From Limnohabitans sp. B9-3 (GTDB lineage Bacteria > Pseudomonadota > Gammaproteobacteria > Burkholderiales > Burkholderiaceae_C), in assembly GCF_002778325.1 (NCBI RefSeq), contig NZ_NESI01000009.1, positions 1-64,000 of the forward strand: a stretch of 64,000 bases of DNA. Direction: 5' to 3'. The position numbers and the translations under genes are program-made. Within the stretch, counting starts at the first letter, position 1. The number at the start of each line of letters is the position of its first letter. The notes under the pieces are model-generated. The model saw nothing but the letters and a program-made list of their open reading frames with translations. It did no database searches and had not been told where the DNA came from. This document shows, piece after piece, positions 16,902-27,077 of the stretch.

Positions 16902-17462
16902 TTAAAACACAGCACCAGCGCGCAAGGTGTTGAGCACAATCTCTGCAATTTGCAACAGCAACAACAACGCCAAAGGCGACAAATCGACGCCGCCCATGTG
17001 TGGCAACAACCGACGCAAAGGGCGCAGCAAGGGCTCCACCAACTGTGCCAAGAAGTAACTCACATCCGTGCCGGACTTGAGCCAAGACAGCACGGCATAA
17101 ATGATGACCAACCACATCAGGCTGGAAAGACAGGTGCTCAACAGCTCAAAGCCTGCCTGCGTGAGCAAACTCAACCAATGCGGCATGGCAGCTGAGATCA
17201 GGCCCAGCAAGGTGTATTTGGCCAACAGCACCGCGAAGGCCGCGACCAAGCTGGCGGTGTCCAAGCGACCGAAGGCGGGCACATAGCGGCGCACCGGCAG
17301 CACGATCCAATTGGTGAGGGCAAAAATGAACGGTGCTAAGGGGTTGCCCGAGCGCGCTGAAAGCGGCACGCGCTGCAAATGCATGTACATGCGCAACAGG
17401 CAGGTGCTGGCCACCACGCCCACCACGACTTGCAAAATGAGGGAGAAAATTTGAAACAGCAT
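16902..17462 (-). CDS. YggT-family integral membrane protein
   Basis: 186 aa with two copies of the YggT membrane motif: a first half around NPLAPFIFALTNWIVLPVRR and a second around LAQLVEPLLRPLRRLLPHMG, each flanked by hydrophobic helices (about four membrane segments). The biochemical role is unclear; homologues are linked to osmotic stress, cell-shape or division genes. It is probably co-transcribed with the lipocalin. Confidence 0.85.
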   Translation of the reverse strand: MLFQIFSLILQVVVGVVASTCLLRMYMHLQRVPLSARSGNPLAPFIFALTNWIVLPVRRYVPAFGRLDTASLVAAFAVLLAKYTLLGLISAAMPHWLSLLTQAGFELLSTCLSSLMWLVIIYAVLSWLKSGTDVSYFLAQLVEPLLRPLRRLLPHMGGVDLSPLALLLLLQIAEIVLNTLRAGAVF

Positions 17463-17517
17463 GTCAAGAGTTTAGTGGGCTCAGGCAAAATTTGAGCCTT
17501 CTTGTGGAAATGGTTTT

Positions 17518-18093
17518 ATGTCACAAAAATCTGCGTTACCTCGATTTATTTTTGCCAGCCGATGGATGCAAGTGCCCTTGTACTTGGGCCTCATTGCGGC
17601 GCAAGCGGTCTATGTGTTCCATTTTTGGGTGGAGTTGGTGCACCTGCTGGAGGCGGCCATGGGCAGCCGCACGGCTTTGGATGCCTTGATCAGCAGCATT
17701 GGTTACAAGTCTGATGTGGTGGTCACTCAACTGAATGAGTCGGTCATCATGTTGGTGGTGCTGGGTTTGATTGACGTGGTGATGATCTCGAATTTATTGA
17801 TCATGGTCATCGTTGGAGGTTATGAAACCTTCGTCTCGCGCATGTACTTGGAAGACCATCCCGACCAGCCCGAGTGGCTCAGTCATGTCAACGCCTCGGT
17901 GTTGAAAGTCAAGTTGGCCACCGCCATCATTGGCATCTCGTCCATCCACCTGCTCAAGACATTCATCAACGCCGCCAATTACGATGTCAAAGTGTTGATG
18001 TGGCAAACACTCATTCACATCACGTTCTTGCTCAGCGCGTTGGCCATTGCGCTGACCGACCGTTTGACGCACCACCCCAAAGATGACCATTGA
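17518..18093 (+). CDS. UPF0114 / YqhA-family membrane protein
   Basis: 191 aa with four hydrophobic segments, including [20 protein letters not shown] and [20 protein letters not shown], and the conserved [11 protein letters not shown] and [20 protein letters not shown] stretch typical of the TIGR00645/YqhA family. Function unknown. It is divergent from yggT and overlaps the DUF2889 gene by 11 bp, so the two are likely coupled. Confidence 0.85.
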   Translation: MSQKSALPRFIFASRWMQVPLYLGLIAAQAVYVFHFWVELVHLLEAAMGSRTALDALISSIGYKSDVVVTQLNESVIMLVVLGLIDVVMISNLLIMVIVGGYETFVSRMYLEDHPDQPEWLSHVNASVLKVKLATAIIGISSIHLLKTFINAANYDVKVLMWQTLIHITFLLSALAIALTDRLTHHPKDDH

Positions 18094-18667
18094 AAGGGAC
18101 CGCGTGTCCATCTCCTTGCCTACTGCTGCCCCGCGCCAATTGGCGCACACCCGAGAAGTCACCTTTCATGGCTACCGACGCGACGACGGCTTGTGGGACA
18201 TCGAGGGCCACTTGCGTGATACCAAGCCCGTGCCCTTCACCATCCCGAATGAGCGGACGTGGGAAGCCAACGAGCCGATGCACGACATGCACATTCGCCT
18301 CACCGTAGACACCCAATTGGTCATTCGTGACATTGCAGTGGCCATGCACAAAGTGCCCCATGCGGGATGTCCAGAAGCTGCGCTGCCCATGCACAAAATG
18401 ATTGGCTGCACCTTGGGCGCAGGCTGGCGTCGCGCCATCGAAGAAAATTTAGGCAACGAAAAAGGTTGCACCCATTTGCGTGAGCTGCTGTTCAACATGG
18501 CCACGGCCGCGTTTCAGTCGGTCACGGGCACATTTGCCAACCGAAACACGGACCAACCGCCCCCCCATTTGGGCCGCTGCATGGCGTGGGGTTTTAACAG
18601 CCCGTTGGTCGAACGCTTGCACCCCGTATTTTTTAAATGGCCCGACAAGGCCAAGACTGTGAAATGA
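18083..18667 (+). CDS. DUF2889 domain protein
   Basis: 194 aa. [20 protein letters not shown] near the start, then RDTKPVPF and a C-terminal [20 protein letters not shown] segment define DUF2889, a family of unknown function common in betaproteobacteria. The start overlaps the UPF0114 gene by 11 bp and the stop overlaps queC as ATGA, so it lies in a three-gene transcript ending in queC. Confidence 0.82.
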   Translation: MTIERDRVSISLPTAAPRQLAHTREVTFHGYRRDDGLWDIEGHLRDTKPVPFTIPNERTWEANEPMHDMHIRLTVDTQLVIRDIAVAMHKVPHAGCPEAALPMHKMIGCTLGAGWRRAIEENLGNEKGCTHLRELLFNMATAAFQSVTGTFANRNTDQPPPHLGRCMAWGFNSPLVERLHPVFFKWPDKAKTVK

Positions 18668-19389
18668 AAAACGTCATCCATCGCAATGCGCTCGTGCTGT
18701 TCTCAGGCGGACAAGACTCCACCACCTGTTTGGCCCATGCCTTATCGCAATACGAGCGCGTGGAAACCTTGGCCTTTGATTACCGCCAGCGTCACCATGT
18801 GGAGCTCGAAGCGCGCATTCAAGTGCTGGCGCAAGTGCGCCAACAGTTCCCGCAATGGGCGCCCAAGCTGGGGGAAGACCATTTGCTCGACTTGGCCGTG
18901 TTGGGCCAAGTGAGTGAAACGTCACTCACCCGCGACATGAGTTTCAAGATGGAAGCCTCGGGCCTGCCCAACACCTTTGTGCCGGGTCGCAATTTGTTGT
19001 TCTTGACCTTGGCCGCTGCCTTGGCCTACCGCCGTGATTTGGATGTCATCGTCACCGGTGTGTGCGAGACCGACTTTTCGGGCTACCCCGATTGCCGCGA
19101 CGACACCATGAAGGCCATGCAAATTGCCTTGTCTTTGGGTATGGACCGTCGCTTGCTGATTGAAACGCCTTTGATGTGGATCGACAAAGCGCAGACGTGG
19201 CAGTTGGCCTACGACCTCGGCCAAGCCGACCATCCGCAAGGCGGTCAGCAGTTGGTGGATCTCATCGTGGAGCACACCCACACCTGCTATTTGGGTGACC
19301 GCGAACACCGTCACGATTGGGGCTATGGCTGCGGCACTTGCCCTGCTTGTGATTTGCGTGCCAAAGGCTGGCAGCGCTGGAAGGCTTGA
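18664..19389 (+). CDS. queC: 7-cyano-7-deazaguanine synthase QueC
   Basis: 241 aa from ATG 18664 (ATGA overlap with the DUF2889 stop); an extension to 18637 would run into that gene. QueC converts CDG to preQ0 with ATP and ammonia in queuosine biosynthesis. It shows the PP-loop LFSGGQDST (about residues 12–20), [31 protein letters not shown], and a C-terminal zinc-binding set of cysteines (HTCYLGDRE, then [13 protein letters not shown]). Length is normal. No queD or queE is in the window. Confidence 0.92.
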   Translation: MKNVIHRNALVLFSGGQDSTTCLAHALSQYERVETLAFDYRQRHHVELEARIQVLAQVRQQFPQWAPKLGEDHLLDLAVLGQVSETSLTRDMSFKMEASGLPNTFVPGRNLLFLTLAAALAYRRDLDVIVTGVCETDFSGYPDCRDDTMKAMQIALSLGMDRRLLIETPLMWIDKAQTWQLAYDLGQADHPQGGQQLVDLIVEHTHTCYLGDREHRHDWGYGCGTCPACDLRAKGWQRWKA

Positions 19390-19418
19390 AATTTCTAAGC
19401 CTTGTGGCGCGCTAAGCG

Positions 19419-21359
19419 CTAAGCGCGATCACGGTATGTGAGTGTGAATTGCGCTGCGCCCTCGGGTGTTGGCGCCGCTTGTCCAGTTGACTCAAACACC
19501 CACTGCTGCGCGTGATAAGCCGCTACACCTGGGCGGTGCGCGATGGACACCAAGGCGCCGCCTTGGGTCTGCACCATGGCCCGTAATTTTTCGTACAAGA
19601 TTTTTTCGCTGGCTTCATCGAGTGCACTGGTGACCTCGTCGGCAAACACCCAGCGAGGGCGCTTGAGCAGCACGCGCGCCAAGGCCAAGCGTTGCTGTTC
19701 GCCACCCGAGAGTTGCTGCGTCCAATGGCCTTCAACGTCCAGTTGCGACACCAAGTGCGGCAACAGCGCTTCTTCTAAGGCCTGCTGCAGTTGGGCATCG
19801 CTGTAAGGCTCGGCGCTGTCAGGGTAAGCCAAGGCTTGGCGCAAACTGCCTTCGGGGAAGTACGGCCGTTGTGGCATGAACACGCTGCCGTCTGGCAGGG
19901 TGATCAACGGTGCTGTTGCGATGGCATGCGCAGAGGCTTCAGCGCTTGATTCACGCGATGTATTGCTCAGCGCGATCTCCACAGAGGTTTGTGAGGCATA
20001 CGGCCAAATGCCCGCCAACACCCGCAGCAGGGTCGATTTGCCGCAGCCTGAGGTGCCGCGAATCAGCACGCTGTCACCGGCATTCACGGTGAGTGTGGTG
20101 TTGGCCAGCAACACTTGGCCGTTGGGCAGCCAAACGGTGAGGGGGGCGGTGTGTAAAGAGGTGACGCCTTCGGCGTGCACGGTTGGCGCTGAGCTGATGG
20201 CAGTCTCGGTTGAAGCTGCAGTCGCTCTCCCTAGTTCCGAGATTTTTTCCGCTGCTGGGTCTGAAATGGCTTGCATCTGATCTTGAAAACTCGTCAAACG
20301 CAGGGTGGTGGCTTGCCACGAGGCCAACCGGCTGTAGTTGGTGATGAACCAACTCAGCGACTCTTGCACTTGGCCAAAGGCCGACGAAATCTGCATCAAC
20401 TCGCCCAATTGAATGGCACCGCTGAAATAGCGCGGTGCGGCCACCAGCATGGGGAACACCACCGCTGCTTGGCCATAGCCGGAGTTGAACCAGGTGTAGC
20501 GTTTTTGCACACGCAGCAAGCGCATGAAGTTGTCCAGCACTTGGCTGAACCGCGTTTGCAGCGATTGACGCTCAACCGTGTGGCCTCGGTCCAGCGCAAT
20601 CGCTTCGCTGTACTCGCGCACGCGCATCAGGTGGTGGCGAAAATCCGCTTCTAAGCGTTGCTGGGCGAAGTTCAGCGAGGCCATCGACTTGCCAATCCAG
20701 TGGCCAATCAGGCTGCCGCTCAAGGCGTAGGCCAACGCCATCCACACCATGAAGCCCGGAATTTCGTAGGCCGAGCCTTGCCATTCAAAGCTGAAACCAC
20801 CAGACAAGGCCCACAAAATGCCGATAAAGCTCAGCAGCGTCACGGTGGCATCGAGCAAACCCAGCGACAGCCCCACCGTGTCGGCGGTGAACTGTTGAAC
20901 GTCTTCTTGAATGCGTTGATCGGGGTTGTCCGTGCCGCCGTTTTGCGACTGCAGTTCGAGCCTGTAAAACACGTTGTTTGACAACCAGCGTTGCAAGTAG
21001 TCCCGCGTCATCCACGCGCGCCAACGCATTTCGAGCAATTGCGTGAGGTAGAAGCGATACACGGCCACGATGATGAAACATGTCGCCAAGCCCGCAAACA
21101 CCCCCAGTTGCTGCCAAAAAACCTCGGCATCGCGGTTTTGCAGTGCGTCGTAGAACACGCGGTTCCAGTCGTTGAGCAAGACCATCAGGTAGACCATGCC
21201 CAAGTTCAGGCCTACGCAAGCGGCCAGCAGCAAGCGGGCACGCCACTTTTCTTCCGACTTGAAATAGGGCAACGACAAAGCCCAGACACGGCTGAGCTGC
21301 AAGCGGCTTTTTTGCCAATTGCGGGTCACGTCGTGCGCGACGCTATAAAAGGCGTTCAT
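19419..21359 (-). CDS. ABC transporter with fused permease and ATPase, SbmA/BacA–YddA type
   Basis: 646 aa from ATG 21359; the TTG at 21368 would overlap the upstream gene's stop. The N-terminal half has several membrane helices and the family segment VFYRLELQSQNGGTDNPDQR followed by the EDVQQFT motif of SbmA/BacA/YddA proteins. The C-terminal half is an ABC ATPase: RGTSGCGKSTLLRVLAGIWP (Walker A), LSGGEQQRLALARVLL (signature) and VFADEVTSALDEAS (Walker B). Relatives take up peptides or very-long-chain fatty acids, or are of unknown role. A Ser/Ala/Thr-rich linker (about residues 370–395) joins the domains. It begins 5 bp after the 5'-nucleotidase. Confidence 0.85.
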   Translation of the reverse strand: MNAFYSVAHDVTRNWQKSRLQLSRVWALSLPYFKSEEKWRARLLLAACVGLNLGMVYLMVLLNDWNRVFYDALQNRDAEVFWQQLGVFAGLATCFIIVAVYRFYLTQLLEMRWRAWMTRDYLQRWLSNNVFYRLELQSQNGGTDNPDQRIQEDVQQFTADTVGLSLGLLDATVTLLSFIGILWALSGGFSFEWQGSAYEIPGFMVWMALAYALSGSLIGHWIGKSMASLNFAQQRLEADFRHHLMRVREYSEAIALDRGHTVERQSLQTRFSQVLDNFMRLLRVQKRYTWFNSGYGQAAVVFPMLVAAPRYFSGAIQLGELMQISSAFGQVQESLSWFITNYSRLASWQATTLRLTSFQDQMQAISDPAAEKISELGRATAASTETAISSAPTVHAEGVTSLHTAPLTVWLPNGQVLLANTTLTVNAGDSVLIRGTSGCGKSTLLRVLAGIWPYASQTSVEIALSNTSRESSAEASAHAIATAPLITLPDGSVFMPQRPYFPEGSLRQALAYPDSAEPYSDAQLQQALEEALLPHLVSQLDVEGHWTQQLSGGEQQRLALARVLLKRPRWVFADEVTSALDEASEKILYEKLRAMVQTQGGALVSIAHRPGVAAYHAQQWVFESTGQAAPTPEGAAQFTLTYRDRA

Positions 21360-21364
21360 GGATT

Positions 21365-22267
21365 TCAAAGCTCGGTGTTGCGCACACCGCTGGCCACATG
21401 CCCAGCGGGGACGTGGCGAGCGGCCGATTCGATGTGGCCGGTTTGGTCGTCAAAGAAAAAGTCGGGTTCAAACTCGCGCAAGAACTCACCTTTTTCTAAG
21501 CCGCCCAAGAACATGGCTTGGTCCACATCGATGTTCCAGTTCATCAGCGTGCGAATGGCGCGTTCGTGCGCAGGGGCGCTGCGTGCCGTGACCAGCGCGG
21601 TGCGGATGCGCATGTGCGGCGTGCCTGCTTGTTGCAACACTTGTAAGGCGGCGAGCAAGGGCTTGAACGGGCCTGCGGGCAAGGGGTGGGCCGCATTGGT
21701 TTTTTCATGCTGTTGAAAGGCGTCCAAGCCTTGGGCTTGAAACACACGCTCAGCCTCGTCGCTGAACAGCACGGCGTCGCCGTCAAAGGCAATGCGCACT
21801 TCGTGGGGGTTGGCTTCAGACGCGTGGGCCGAGTGCGGGTACACCTGTGCGGCGGGCACGCCCGCATCGAGGGCGGAGCGCACGTCTGACAAATGAGTGG
21901 ACAAAAACAAGTTGGCGTTGAGCGGACGCAGGTAGCGCCAAGGCGATTCGCCGCGCGTGAAGGTGCAGCGGATGATGGGCAGCGCATAGTGGGCGGCCGA
22001 CTTCATGACGCGCAAGCCGCTCACCGGGTCGTTGCGCGAGAGGATGACCACCTCCACGCGTTGCGCCTCGGAGGTGTTGAACGCCAACAGTTTTTGCACC
22101 AACGAAAACGCCACGCCAGGCTTAGCGGGCGACTCCAGCCGATCGAGCTGCAGCTTCATGTACGCACGGTCATCGCCTTGTTCGAAGATTTGGTTTTCTT
22201 CTTCGAAGTCGAACAGGGCTCTTGAAGAGATGGCGACGACTAACTTACCGTCAAGAGAAACGCTCAT
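21365..22267 (-). CDS. 5'-nucleotidase (PF06189-type)
   Basis: 300 aa. The opening LVVAISSRALFDFEEENQIF and the core VEVVILSRNDPVSGLRVMKS, then AFTRGESPWRYL-like and ANLFLSTHLSDVRSALDAG match cytosolic 5'-nucleotidases related to eukaryotic NT5C1. LFLGGLEKGEFLREFEPDFFFDDQ near the end carries the HAD-like acidic motif. It hydrolyses nucleoside monophosphates. It lies upstream of the SbmA-like gene in the same direction. Confidence 0.85.
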   Translation of the reverse strand: MSVSLDGKLVVAISSRALFDFEEENQIFEQGDDRAYMKLQLDRLESPAKPGVAFSLVQKLLAFNTSEAQRVEVVILSRNDPVSGLRVMKSAAHYALPIIRCTFTRGESPWRYLRPLNANLFLSTHLSDVRSALDAGVPAAQVYPHSAHASEANPHEVRIAFDGDAVLFSDEAERVFQAQGLDAFQQHEKTNAAHPLPAGPFKPLLAALQVLQQAGTPHMRIRTALVTARSAPAHERAIRTLMNWNIDVDQAMFLGGLEKGEFLREFEPDFFFDDQTGHIESAARHVPAGHVASGVRNTEL

Positions 22268-22282
22268 GTGAATTCTCCAAGT

Positions 22283-22302
22283 ACGGTCCGCCTTCGGACC
22301 GT
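22283..22302. repeat. Perfect 8-bp stem hairpin between gspF and the nucleotidase gene
   Basis: ACGGTCCG and CGGACCGT are separated by CCTT. The hairpin lies in the 52-bp gap after gspF and just before the ribosome binding site of the 5'-nucleotidase. No T-tract follows on either strand, so it looks less like a factor-independent terminator and more like an RNA-stabilising or REP-like element. Confidence 0.5.
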
Positions 22303-22319
22303 TCCTAAGGCATGGGATT

Positions 22320-23537
22320 TTATTTGACCCATTGGTTGAGCTGGATGATGGGCAACATCACCGCCAACACAATGAGCATCACCATGCCGCCCATGGCCAC
22401 GATCAGCAACGGCTCCAAGATGGTGGCGAGTTGCATGGCGCGGCGTTGCACCTCTTCGCTGAGCTGCTGTGCGGCGCGCTGCAGCATGGTGGGCAAGGTG
22501 CCGGTTTGTTCGCCCAAGCGCGAAAACATCACCAACAAACGCGGAAAGCGCTCTTTTTGCGCCAAGGCCGAGGCCAGCGGGGCGCCTTCGCGCACCAGCA
22601 CCAAGGCTTCTTGTGCATCGTGTCGCAAGGCGGTGTTGGATAGCGTGTCGGCAGCGGCTTGCAGCGCTTTCAAAATCGGCACGCCCGCCGTGGCCAACAT
22701 GGCCAGCGTGCTGGCAAAACGCGCAGCGTTGTAGCCACGGGCCAAGCGGCCGATGACGGGCAGTTGCAGCCAGGCTGCGTCAAAACTGCGGCGCAGGGCG
22801 GGTTGTTTCAAAGCGGTACGTGCGGCGATGACGCCTGTGGCGAGCAGCAACAAGCCCCACAACCAAAACGTTTGCACCAGCTCGCTCAAGCCCAGCATGA
22901 AGCTGGTGAGAAAGGGTAATTTCTGTTGGTTGCTGCCAAACACTTGCGCGACTTGTGGCACCACAAAAGCCAGCAAAAACAACACGATGGCCAGCGCCAC
23001 CACACACACGATGGCGGGGTACAAACCCGCGGCCAGCAGTTTGCCGCGCAGGTTTTGTTGCTCTTGCTGGTCGTCGGCCAAGCGCTCTAGAACCAGTCCT
23101 AAATGCCCACTTTGCTCGCCTGCGCCGATCACCGCCACATAGATGTTTGAGAACTCACGCGGATGCTGAGCCAGCGCTTTCGCAAACGGCGCTCCCGCGT
23201 TCACCTCGGTGCGCAAGGCGGACACCAAGTCACGCTGGCGCGGTGTTTCGGCCTCGTCACTGAGCGCGCTCAAGGCCCGCTCCAACGGCAAACCCGCGGC
23301 CACCAAGCCTGCGAGCTGACGCGTCCACACGGTGAGCGCGGTGCGGCTGAACACTTTGCTTTCCCAAATGACCGTGTTCATGCCCGTGTTTTGGCTGCGC
23401 TGCACGGGCTCGACTTTGAGCGGCACCAAATCTTGCGCGCGCAATTGGCTGCGCGCCGTGCGTGCGCTGTCGGCTTCCAACACGCCACGGCGGGTTTGGC
23501 CTTGGGGGTCTAGGGCTTCGAACGCGTAGGCGGGCAT
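22320..23537 (-). CDS. gspF: Type II secretion inner-membrane platform protein GspF
   Basis: 405 aa, normal for GspF. It begins MPAYAFEALDPQGQTRRGVL and contains the two T2SSF repeats with the FTRQLA-like VWTRQLAGLVAAGLPLERAL motif and three membrane helices, the last near GGMVMLIVLAVMLPII. GspF forms the platform that couples the ATPase GspE to the growing pseudopilus. It is the last gene of the minus-strand gsp run and lies 19 bp after gspE. Confidence 0.93.
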   Translation of the reverse strand: MPAYAFEALDPQGQTRRGVLEADSARTARSQLRAQDLVPLKVEPVQRSQNTGMNTVIWESKVFSRTALTVWTRQLAGLVAAGLPLERALSALSDEAETPRQRDLVSALRTEVNAGAPFAKALAQHPREFSNIYVAVIGAGEQSGHLGLVLERLADDQQEQQNLRGKLLAAGLYPAIVCVVALAIVLFLLAFVVPQVAQVFGSNQQKLPFLTSFMLGLSELVQTFWLWGLLLLATGVIAARTALKQPALRRSFDAAWLQLPVIGRLARGYNAARFASTLAMLATAGVPILKALQAAADTLSNTALRHDAQEALVLVREGAPLASALAQKERFPRLLVMFSRLGEQTGTLPTMLQRAAQQLSEEVQRRAMQLATILEPLLIVAMGGMVMLIVLAVMLPIIQLNQWVK

Positions 23538-23556
23538 GGGGGCGCTGCTTCGGGGT

Positions 23557-24945
23557 TCAGTCGCGGGTTACGCGCACCAGCTCTTCGTGCGTGGAAATAC
23601 CCAAACGCACCAAGCGTTCACCGTCGTCGCGCATCAGCGCCATGCCGTTTTGCAAGGCGGCCTCGCGCAGTTGCGCTTCGCTGGCTTGGTTGTGGATGAG
23701 GGCGCGCATGTCGTCGTTGGTGGTGAGCAATTCAAAAATGCCGGTGCGGCCTTGGTAGCCGCTTTGGCCGCATATCTCACAGCCCTGGCCTTGACAATGC
23801 GTGCAGGTTTTGCGCAACAGGCGCTGGGCCAACACGCCCAAGAGCGATGAGCTGAGCAAGAAGGGCTCCACGCCCATGTCGGTCAAACGGGTCACGGCGC
23901 TGGCAGCATCGTTGGTGTGCAGCGTGGCCAGCACCAAGTGGCCGGTGAGTGAGGCTTGAATGGCGATTTGCGCGGTCTCAAAGTCGCGGATCTCGCCAAT
24001 CATGATGATGTCGGGGTCTTGGCGCAGGATGGCGCGCAGGGCCTTGGCAAAGTCCAGATCAATCTTGGCGTTCACCTGCGTTTGACCGACGCCGGCCAAC
24101 TCATATTCAATCGGGTCTTCCACCGTCATGATGTTGTTGCGCGTGGCGTCCAGACCTTGCAGCGCCGCGTACAGCGTGGTGGTTTTGCCAGAGCCTGTGG
24201 GACCGGTGACCAAAATGATGCCGTGGGGCTGGTGCACCAAAGCCTCAAAGCGGCGCAGCGTGTCGCCCTCCATGCCCACGGCTTGCAGCGTGAGTTTGCT
24301 TTCTGACTTGTCGAGCAAACGCAGCACGGCGCGTTCGCCATGCGCGCTGGGCAAGGTGGACACCCGCACGTCAATGGCGCGTTGGCCGAGGCGCAACGAA
24401 ATGCGCCCGTCTTGCGGCAAACGCTTTTCGGCAATGTCCAGCTCGGCCATGATTTTGAGGCGCGAAATCAGCGCCGCATGCAAGGCGCGGTTGGGTTGCA
24501 CCACTTCGCGCAGCGTGCCGTCGACGCGAAAGCGCACGCTGCTGTGGCGCTCGTAGGGTTCGATGTGAATGTCGCTCGCACCATCGCGTGCGGCTTGCGT
24601 CAGCAGTGCGTTGAGCATGCGGATGATGGGCGCGTCGTCGGCGGCTTCGAGCAAGTCTTCCACGGCAGGCAGTTCTTGCATCATGCGCGTCAGGTCGGCG
24701 TCGCTCTCGACCTCGCTCACCACGGCAGCTGCGTTGCTGTCAGCTTGCGCGTAGGCCTCGCTGATGCGTTTGGCTAACGTGGCTTTGTCGGTGTATTCAA
24801 ACGACTGCACGGCGTGGCGGCGTGTGATCTCGCTCCACGCGCTCAGGTCGGGCGCATCGCTGTGCCACAGCGTGAGTGTGTGGCCATCGTCCTCCAGCAA
24901 GAGCTGGTGGGTGCGGGCAAAGGCGTAGGGCAGCGGGCGGCGCAT
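23557..24945 (-). CDS. gspE: Type II secretion ATPase GspE
   Basis: 462 aa, slightly short for GspE. Walker A GPTGSGKTT is at about residues 248–256, the Asp box IMTVEDPIEYE follows, Walker B is in PDIIMIGEIRD, and the His box is in LVLATLHTNDA. The zinc-binding domain has two CxxC pairs (TCTHCQGQGCEICG). GspE powers pseudopilus assembly from the cytoplasm and contacts GspL and GspF. It starts 3 bp after gspD. Confidence 0.94.
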   Translation of the reverse strand: MRRPLPYAFARTHQLLLEDDGHTLTLWHSDAPDLSAWSEITRRHAVQSFEYTDKATLAKRISEAYAQADSNAAAVVSEVESDADLTRMMQELPAVEDLLEAADDAPIIRMLNALLTQAARDGASDIHIEPYERHSSVRFRVDGTLREVVQPNRALHAALISRLKIMAELDIAEKRLPQDGRISLRLGQRAIDVRVSTLPSAHGERAVLRLLDKSESKLTLQAVGMEGDTLRRFEALVHQPHGIILVTGPTGSGKTTTLYAALQGLDATRNNIMTVEDPIEYELAGVGQTQVNAKIDLDFAKALRAILRQDPDIIMIGEIRDFETAQIAIQASLTGHLVLATLHTNDAASAVTRLTDMGVEPFLLSSSLLGVLAQRLLRKTCTHCQGQGCEICGQSGYQGRTGIFELLTTNDDMRALIHNQASEAQLREAALQNGMALMRDDGERLVRLGISTHEELVRVTRD

Positions 24946-24948
24946 GGT

Positions 24949-27072
24949 TTAGCGGGGTGCAGGCGTGGTGGCGGGCATCGTCGCTGCAGGTTGGCTCGGT
25001 GGGGCCAAGGGCGGCAGAACGGGCGCGGGTCCCGTGTCGAGCAAGGGGTTGAACGACGGCACCGCATTGCGCTGTAGGCCCATCATTTGTTGGTAACGAT
25101 TGTTGCTCAACACATCCGAGGCATGGCTGTCACGAACCACCACGGGGCGCAAGAACACCATCAGGTTTTTCTTGCTGCGCGTGCGGCTTTCGCTTTTGAA
25201 CAACCAGCCAAAGCCGGGAATGTCACCCAGGCCTGGCACTTTGCTGGCATTGCCCGAGTACTCGTCGGACAACAGACCACCCAACACGATGATGGCGCCA
25301 TCGTCCACTAGCACGTTGGACTCGATGCTGCGTTTGTTGGTGATCAAGCCAATGCTGGCGGCCTTGGAATAGTCCACGCTGGAGACTTCTTGAAACACGG
25401 TCATCTTGACGGTGCCCGTCTCGCTGATTTGTGGCCTGACCTTGAGCGTCAAGCCCACGTCTTTGCGTTCCACGGTTTGAAACGGGTTGACCGCCGCACC
25501 GGTGGTGGCGTTGGTGTATTGGCCAGTGACAAAGGGCACGTTTTGGCCCACCACGATTTTGGCTTCTTCGTTGTCGAGGGTTAGCAAATTGGGCGTGGAG
25601 AGGATGTTGGCGTCACCGTTGGTTTCTAGAAAGTTAGCCAAGCTGCTCAGGATGGTCGTGCCATTGACGTTGCGAATGGTGCCAATGTTCAAGCCGCCGC
25701 CAATGCCTGCTGTTGCCGCAGCTGTGCCGCCTTGCGACAAGCCCACGATGTTGCCGGTGGAGCCAAAGTTGGTACCCGCCACGCCGCTGCTGCCTAGCGC
25801 GCCCTGCCATTGAATGCCCATTTGCAGCGCTTTGTCAGCGTTGACCTCGGCAATCAAACTTTCCACCATTACCTGCGCGCGGCGTTGGTCCAGCAAGTCG
25901 ATCACGGCGCGCAGCTGGCGGTATTGCGGCTCGGGCGCGGTGATGATGAGCGAGTTGGTGGCCGTGTCGGCTTGAATTTGTCCGCCGGTGGTTGGGCCGC
26001 TAACTGTGTTGGTGGCACCCAACGTGGTGCCCGATGTGGCGCCGCCCAGCGGCGTGTTGGCAGTGGGCGACATGCCCGTGTTGACTGTGCCTGCGGTATT
26101 GCCGCGTACTTCACCGCTGACCGCTGCACGCAAGGTGGCAGCCAGTTTGGTGGCATCGGCATTTTTCAAATACACCACATGGATGTTGCCGCGCGGGTTG
26201 TTGCTGCCGGGTTGATCGAGCTTCTCGACCAAGGCGCGCACCAGTGCCACGCGGGCAGGGTTGGCGGCACGCAAGATGAGGGTGTTGCTGCGCGGCTCGG
26301 CCACCAAGGTGGTTTTGTATTCGGCACCGGTTTGCCCAGGTGTGGCAGCGACTGCAGTGGCGCCACCCGACTCGATCAAGCGCAACACCAAGGGCGCCAA
26401 GTCGATGGCGATGGCGTTTTTGAGCTGAATCACCTCGATGTCGCTGGCGTTGGACACGTCGAGCGCCGCAATGATGCGCGCCATGCGCTGCAGGTTGTCG
26501 GCGTAGTCGGTGATGATGAGCGAGTTGTTGCCAGGGTTGACGTTGATGGTGTTGTTGGGGCTGATGAGCGGGCGCAGCACGGGCAGCACGTTGTTGGCTT
26601 GCTCAAAGTTGAGTTTGAAGATGTGGGTGACGATTTGGCCGTTGGCCGTCCCCGAGCCTGCGTTGTCAATTTGTTGCACGCTGCCGCCTTGCAACTTCGC
26701 ATCGGCTTCGGGCACAATTTTGTAAAGTCCTTTGGTTTCGACCATGGCAAAACCTTGCAAGCGCAAGGCCGCCAAGAACTGGCTCCACGCTTCGTTGGGC
26801 GAGACGGGCAGCTCGGTGCTGAGGTTGATCGTGCCTTTCACGCGAGGGTCTACCACCAAGTTGCGGTTGGACAGCGTGGCCAAGGTGCGAGCGACGGCTT
26901 CGATGTCGGCGTTCACAAAGTTCAGGGTGATGGGCTCTGCCGCATTGGCTTTTTTGACCGGCGGTGCGGCGTTTGTGAGCGACAAGCCGCTGAGCGCAGG
27001 AAGCAGGCCCAGACAGAGGCCCAAGGCCAGCGTCAGCGCGGTGGGTTTGAAAAATGTGTGTTGCTTTGGCAT
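24949..27072 (-). CDS. gspD: Type II secretion outer-membrane secretin GspD
   Basis: 707 aa. The signal region is MPKQHTFFKPTALTLALGLC. N0 to N3 domains follow (ITLNFVNADIEAVARTLATL, then repeated KH-like segments) and then the secretin core with VPFVTGQYTNATTG and KDVGLTLKVRPQISETG, ending in a Pro/Ala-rich tail. It forms the outer-membrane channel. A long Gly/Thr/Ser-rich insert between N3 and the core (about residues 335–375) is typical of the flexible secretin loop. The gene follows gspN at 5 bp. Confidence 0.94.
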   Translation of the reverse strand: MPKQHTFFKPTALTLALGLCLGLLPALSGLSLTNAAPPVKKANAAEPITLNFVNADIEAVARTLATLSNRNLVVDPRVKGTINLSTELPVSPNEAWSQFLAALRLQGFAMVETKGLYKIVPEADAKLQGGSVQQIDNAGSGTANGQIVTHIFKLNFEQANNVLPVLRPLISPNNTINVNPGNNSLIITDYADNLQRMARIIAALDVSNASDIEVIQLKNAIAIDLAPLVLRLIESGGATAVAATPGQTGAEYKTTLVAEPRSNTLILRAANPARVALVRALVEKLDQPGSNNPRGNIHVVYLKNADATKLAATLRAAVSGEVRGNTAGTVNTGMSPTANTPLGGATSGTTLGATNTVSGPTTGGQIQADTATNSLIITAPEPQYRQLRAVIDLLDQRRAQVMVESLIAEVNADKALQMGIQWQGALGSSGVAGTNFGSTGNIVGLSQGGTAAATAGIGGGLNIGTIRNVNGTTILSSLANFLETNGDANILSTPNLLTLDNEEAKIVVGQNVPFVTGQYTNATTGAAVNPFQTVERKDVGLTLKVRPQISETGTVKMTVFQEVSSVDYSKAASIGLITNKRSIESNVLVDDGAIIVLGGLLSDEYSGNASKVPGLGDIPGFGWLFKSESRTRSKKNLMVFLRPVVVRDSHASDVLSNNRYQQMMGLQRNAVPSFNPLLDTGPAPVLPPLAPPSQPAATMPATTPAPR

Positions 27073-27077
27073 ATGCG

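Noticed and set aside
22283-22302. Hairpin after gspF read as an intrinsic terminator
   Set aside because: No T-run follows on either strand; it is listed as a hairpin only.
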